From assembly GCA_963277665.1 (NCBI GenBank), contig OY728157.1, positions 369,162,067 through 369,226,066 on the forward strand: a stretch of DNA of 64,000 bases, given 5' to 3'. The translations under genes and the position numbers were made by a program. The notes beneath the pieces are model-generated. The model ran no database searches. It saw nothing but the letters and a program-made list of their open reading frames with translations, and was not told where the DNA came from. Below, piece after piece: positions 61,395 through 64,000 of the stretch (position 1 is the stretch's first letter; the number at the start of each line of letters is the position of its first letter). This DNA comes from Viscum album. Taxonomy: Eukaryota; Streptophyta; Magnoliopsida; Santalales; Viscaceae.

Positions 61395-62484
61395 ACATTG
61401 ATCTCACACTTTTACATTGGATGAACTCTTGCATGGTCTGCAACTGATTCATATATCAGTCTCATGAACATTTTTTAGATCTCCATATATTGTCATAGAT
61501 CCCCTTACATCAATCTCCATCCTTATGTTAATCCCTATACATGATGTGGATACCTTTATGTGATTGATTATTTGGAATACCCTTGTGTAAATCCCTAATA
61601 TATGGGATCCTAATTACTCATAAAAAGGATAAAATGACTTATAAAAAATGAATTTCCTCTGATAAATTTTTTTTGAGGCTCAAATTATTGATATGTTCTT
61701 ATTATTTTCTCATAAATGAATTATACATGAATTAGGGATGAATTATACGTGAATTAGGGATGAATCATATGATGTTGGGATTTTACCAATTTTCTAGTCT
61801 CCTCACAATATTTCTATATTATAAAAAATAAATTTTCATCCACTACAATCTCATCTCAAGACTTCATTAATTACATTAAATCATCTTGGAATGACTTTAA
61901 ATAATTTTAATGATTATCATAATAGTCCCAAAACTCCTTTATCTAGATTAAAAGGTGTTTTTAGCATTATTTGAATAGTCAGGATAGTTAATTTTATGAT
62001 TATTTACTGCTCTCTTAGTTTATCCTTATATTTAGACTTCAACATAGTATAATTCTTCACTGATTTTCAGTATCCTTGATGTTATGTAACACTGGGATGG
62101 ATTCTTTAATATGATATAGCTTTTTTTTACTTCTATTATAAGTCTTAAATCTCTATAAAATTCATATTAATCACCTCACTTGTAATATGGTGTATAAACA
62201 CTTTTGAAACTTAAAATATTATCTTGGGAAGGTGTATTAAATCATCAATGATTAGATTTCATGTGCAACTCACCTAGAAACAAACTCTTCCAAATTCCTT
62301 TTCCATTTATAACAGTATAATCTCCAATCTCCTTTTGTTGTTTGGGTGGTTTATTAAATCATAGTTCATACTAAATATATATTGAGTTTCCTCTAAAAAA
62401 TACATTTAAAAAATTACAATACTAAAAATGAAGTAACATCAATTGTTACCAACTACATTTTATTTCATTCGGAATTATAGCACA
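61395..62484 (-). repeat. 5' LTR of element IV, distal part
   Basis: Continuation of 47,880-49,608 after element VI; the first five bases are the ACATT duplicate. It matches about 40,600-41,694. The outer limit was placed at TGTG (minus strand) by alignment with 41,694 and is approximate. Confidence 0.62.
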
Positions 62485-63217
62485 TTCACATAAAAATAAA
62501 CCAACAACCACAAAAACCACACCATAGAACATGCCAACAACACCAATAGTTATAAAAAAGACATTCCCTTTTCACACCACCATCCATTTTACATAACAAC
62601 CCATCCACCCTTTGTACAAAATCAATAACCAAAATCAATAAAACCCAACCATTGAAAAATATACAACAAAACATAACAAACAATATCTTTAATCATTTAT
62701 TTGATTTGATTAAATTATATTCATAATGAACATCATTCCAAAAACTTCATATTTAAAAAAATATTTCATTACCATATTTAAATTATTATCCTTTAATTAA
62801 ATGTGATTTTTCCAATTCAGTCACAACAAAAACACACATAACAAAATAACAAACTCTTATAGAAGCAACAAACAACCCTCCTCCATATGTAATGACTTAA
62901 AAATCATACATATAATATGTTATCTACCCTTCTCCTTCAATTCCATTTAGATCCTTCATTATATTCATTAATTTAATCCTTAACATCCAATCAAATAAAA
63001 AAATCATGGTAATTTAAAAATTGTACATAAATAAAAGGGGTAAGTCTTGAATCCTCTACCTCTACTATAGTTTTAATCAACCACTGCATGAGAATAATTA
63101 AATAGGGATTATTATGAGGCTAAAATCCAAAGTAAAGCGTCAATAACATTGATCCAAAAAATATCTATCAATCCATGACCCAAGGAAAATAAAACCAAAA
63201 CAAAACTGCTACCACAA
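62485..63217. other. Unassigned AT-rich DNA
   Basis: No repeat partner, coding motif or structural RNA was recognised. The 65-codon minus frame at 62,486-62,683 is rich in Cys and Trp but comes from a CA-rich stretch on the plus strand and is probably chance. Confidence 0.5.
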
Positions 63218-64000
63218 TGTAACACCCTATCCCAATTCACTACATTGTAATTGGACTGGTGCACCATATCACCTTAGGTGCACCTCCCCATACATCAAGG
63301 GTTGACAACTAGTATCGAGGGTCTATAGGGTGATGTTGTGGAGAATATACCTATGAATATTGATATTAAAATATCAACATAAATCACTGGAAGTAATTTA
63401 AATAGAAAGAAACATAATTCCAAGGTATATATATGATCAATTTAATAAACAACTACCTTACCAGGATAAAAATATAAAACTAAAATTATTTATTATAGTC
63501 CAATCACAAATGCACATATACAAAAAAATAACAAAAACAAAATACCCTCCTTGCAACGAGGAACCACCTAGTTTACTTTTAAAACCATATAATCTATATC
63601 ATGCACCATCTTTACATCCTTTTCTACTAATTTTCTTATGAAAATCCCTTTCCCTTACCTATTCCACATGATATAAAATCTTCACTCATCCTAGATTGAT
63701 CATGTAGGGTGTGACAATGAACATAGTAGGAAACCACAAATGGTATCTCTGGATTATATCCATATGTATACTAGTGTATTAAAAGATGAATAAATAAATA
63801 TCAAAACATATTACACAGCCTAATACACTAGATCTCAACCATTCTCCAGTGATCATTTACTTTCTTTGGCCCACACTGAAGTGAAATGATGAATCCACAT
63901 TCTATTATACCATAATTGTCCTCAACCTTCCAATAAAATGTGTTTCACTTAGTTTATAAATCATCTGAAACCAATCTAACCATCAAAAGTCTACTATGAC
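63218..64000 (-). repeat. Family-II-like LTR, incomplete at window end
   Basis: Starts TGTAACACCCTATCCC and aligns with 36,551 onward: CAACTAGTATCGAGGGTCTA near 63,307 against CAACTAGTATCAAGGATCTA near 36,645, and ATACTAGTGTATTA near 63,769 against ATACTAGTAATGCAG near 37,120. It could be the outer LTR of an element reaching beyond the window. Confidence 0.55.

Larger units (their letters stand above)
36045..62484 (-). mobile_element. Element IV: minus-strand SIRE-like copia element with three insertions
   Basis: Defined by two LTR copies that align in pieces. The left one is 36,045-36,550 plus 39,372-41,694. The right one is 47,880-49,608 plus 61,395-62,484. After removing insertions they measure about 2,824 and 2,819 bp, a strong consistency check. 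On the minus strand the primer site ATTGGAATCATAGC adjoins the right LTR. The interior (41,695-47,865, minus a solo LTR) is about 3.2 kb and contains zinc-knuckle remnants but no recognised pol. Ends at 41,694 and 62,484 are approximate; no target duplication was found. Confidence 0.7.

Noticed and set aside
1..64000. CRISPR array, bacterial operons or phage genes
   Set aside because: No short regularly spaced repeats and no bacterial coding density; all coding traces are plant retrotransposon proteins.
1..64000. tRNA or rRNA genes
   Set aside because: TGGTATCA-type matches are primer-binding sites next to LTRs; no cloverleaf or rRNA segment was recognised.

Overview
The window looks like nuclear DNA of a plant with a large, repeat-filled genome. 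It is very AT-rich, has no credible host gene, and is built almost entirely of nested, decayed retrotransposons of plant type: a LINE, SIRE/Maximus-like copia elements, and chromodomain-bearing Ty3/gypsy elements of Tekay/Del type with LTRs of 2.6-3.6 kb. The species cannot be named from the sequence. Nearly all short open frames are accidental; the real coding signal is eroded gag, pol and LINE reverse transcriptase.

Left nest (1-about 33,000), from oldest to youngest. (1) A plus-strand LINE ORF2 is split into 1-869 and 30,833-about 33,000. Its reverse transcriptase breaks just before the RQGD-type motif and resumes exactly there. (2) The split is caused by copia-like element III (870-30,832), whose internal region keeps a gag remnant and several purine tracts but no recognisable pol. 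(3) The 3' LTR of III is split by element II (8,232-28,870), which has LTRs of about 3.23 kb and a 3.9-kb internal region with no recognisable coding domain. (4) The 5' LTR of II is split by gypsy element I (8,949-19,248), with a perfect GGGTT target duplication, 2.62-kb LTRs, a primer-binding site, a polypurine tract and a degenerate gag-pol in canonical gypsy order.

Middle (about 33,000-36,044): very AT-rich DNA without recognisable genes, then a truncated LTR resembling the family-II LTR on the minus strand.

Right nest (36,045-62,484): minus-strand copia-like element IV, with LTRs of about 2.82 kb, hosts three insertions. These are a solo family-II LTR (36,551-39,371), a solo gypsy LTR, V (43,345-46,319), and the best-preserved element of the window, gypsy element VI (49,609-61,394, minus strand). 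VI has 3.55-kb LTRs, an ACATT target duplication, a tRNA-iMet-type primer site, a purine tract of AAAGGGGGGAAAGA, TATA boxes, and gag, protease, RT, RNase H, integrase and a GPY/chromo-like C-terminus, broken by several stops and frameshifts. After about 0.7 kb of unassigned DNA, another family-II-like LTR begins at 63,218 and runs off the window.

Most interesting signals: a 12-bp palindrome at a conserved position, about 500 bp from the LTR 3' end, in three gypsy LTR types; LTR 3' ends in TA instead of CA in all three; the apparently non-coding element II; and two copia-like elements that lack recognisable pol. Nothing here can be shown to be a new functional system. Boundaries come from reading repeated copies by eye; those marked approximate may be off by tens of bases.
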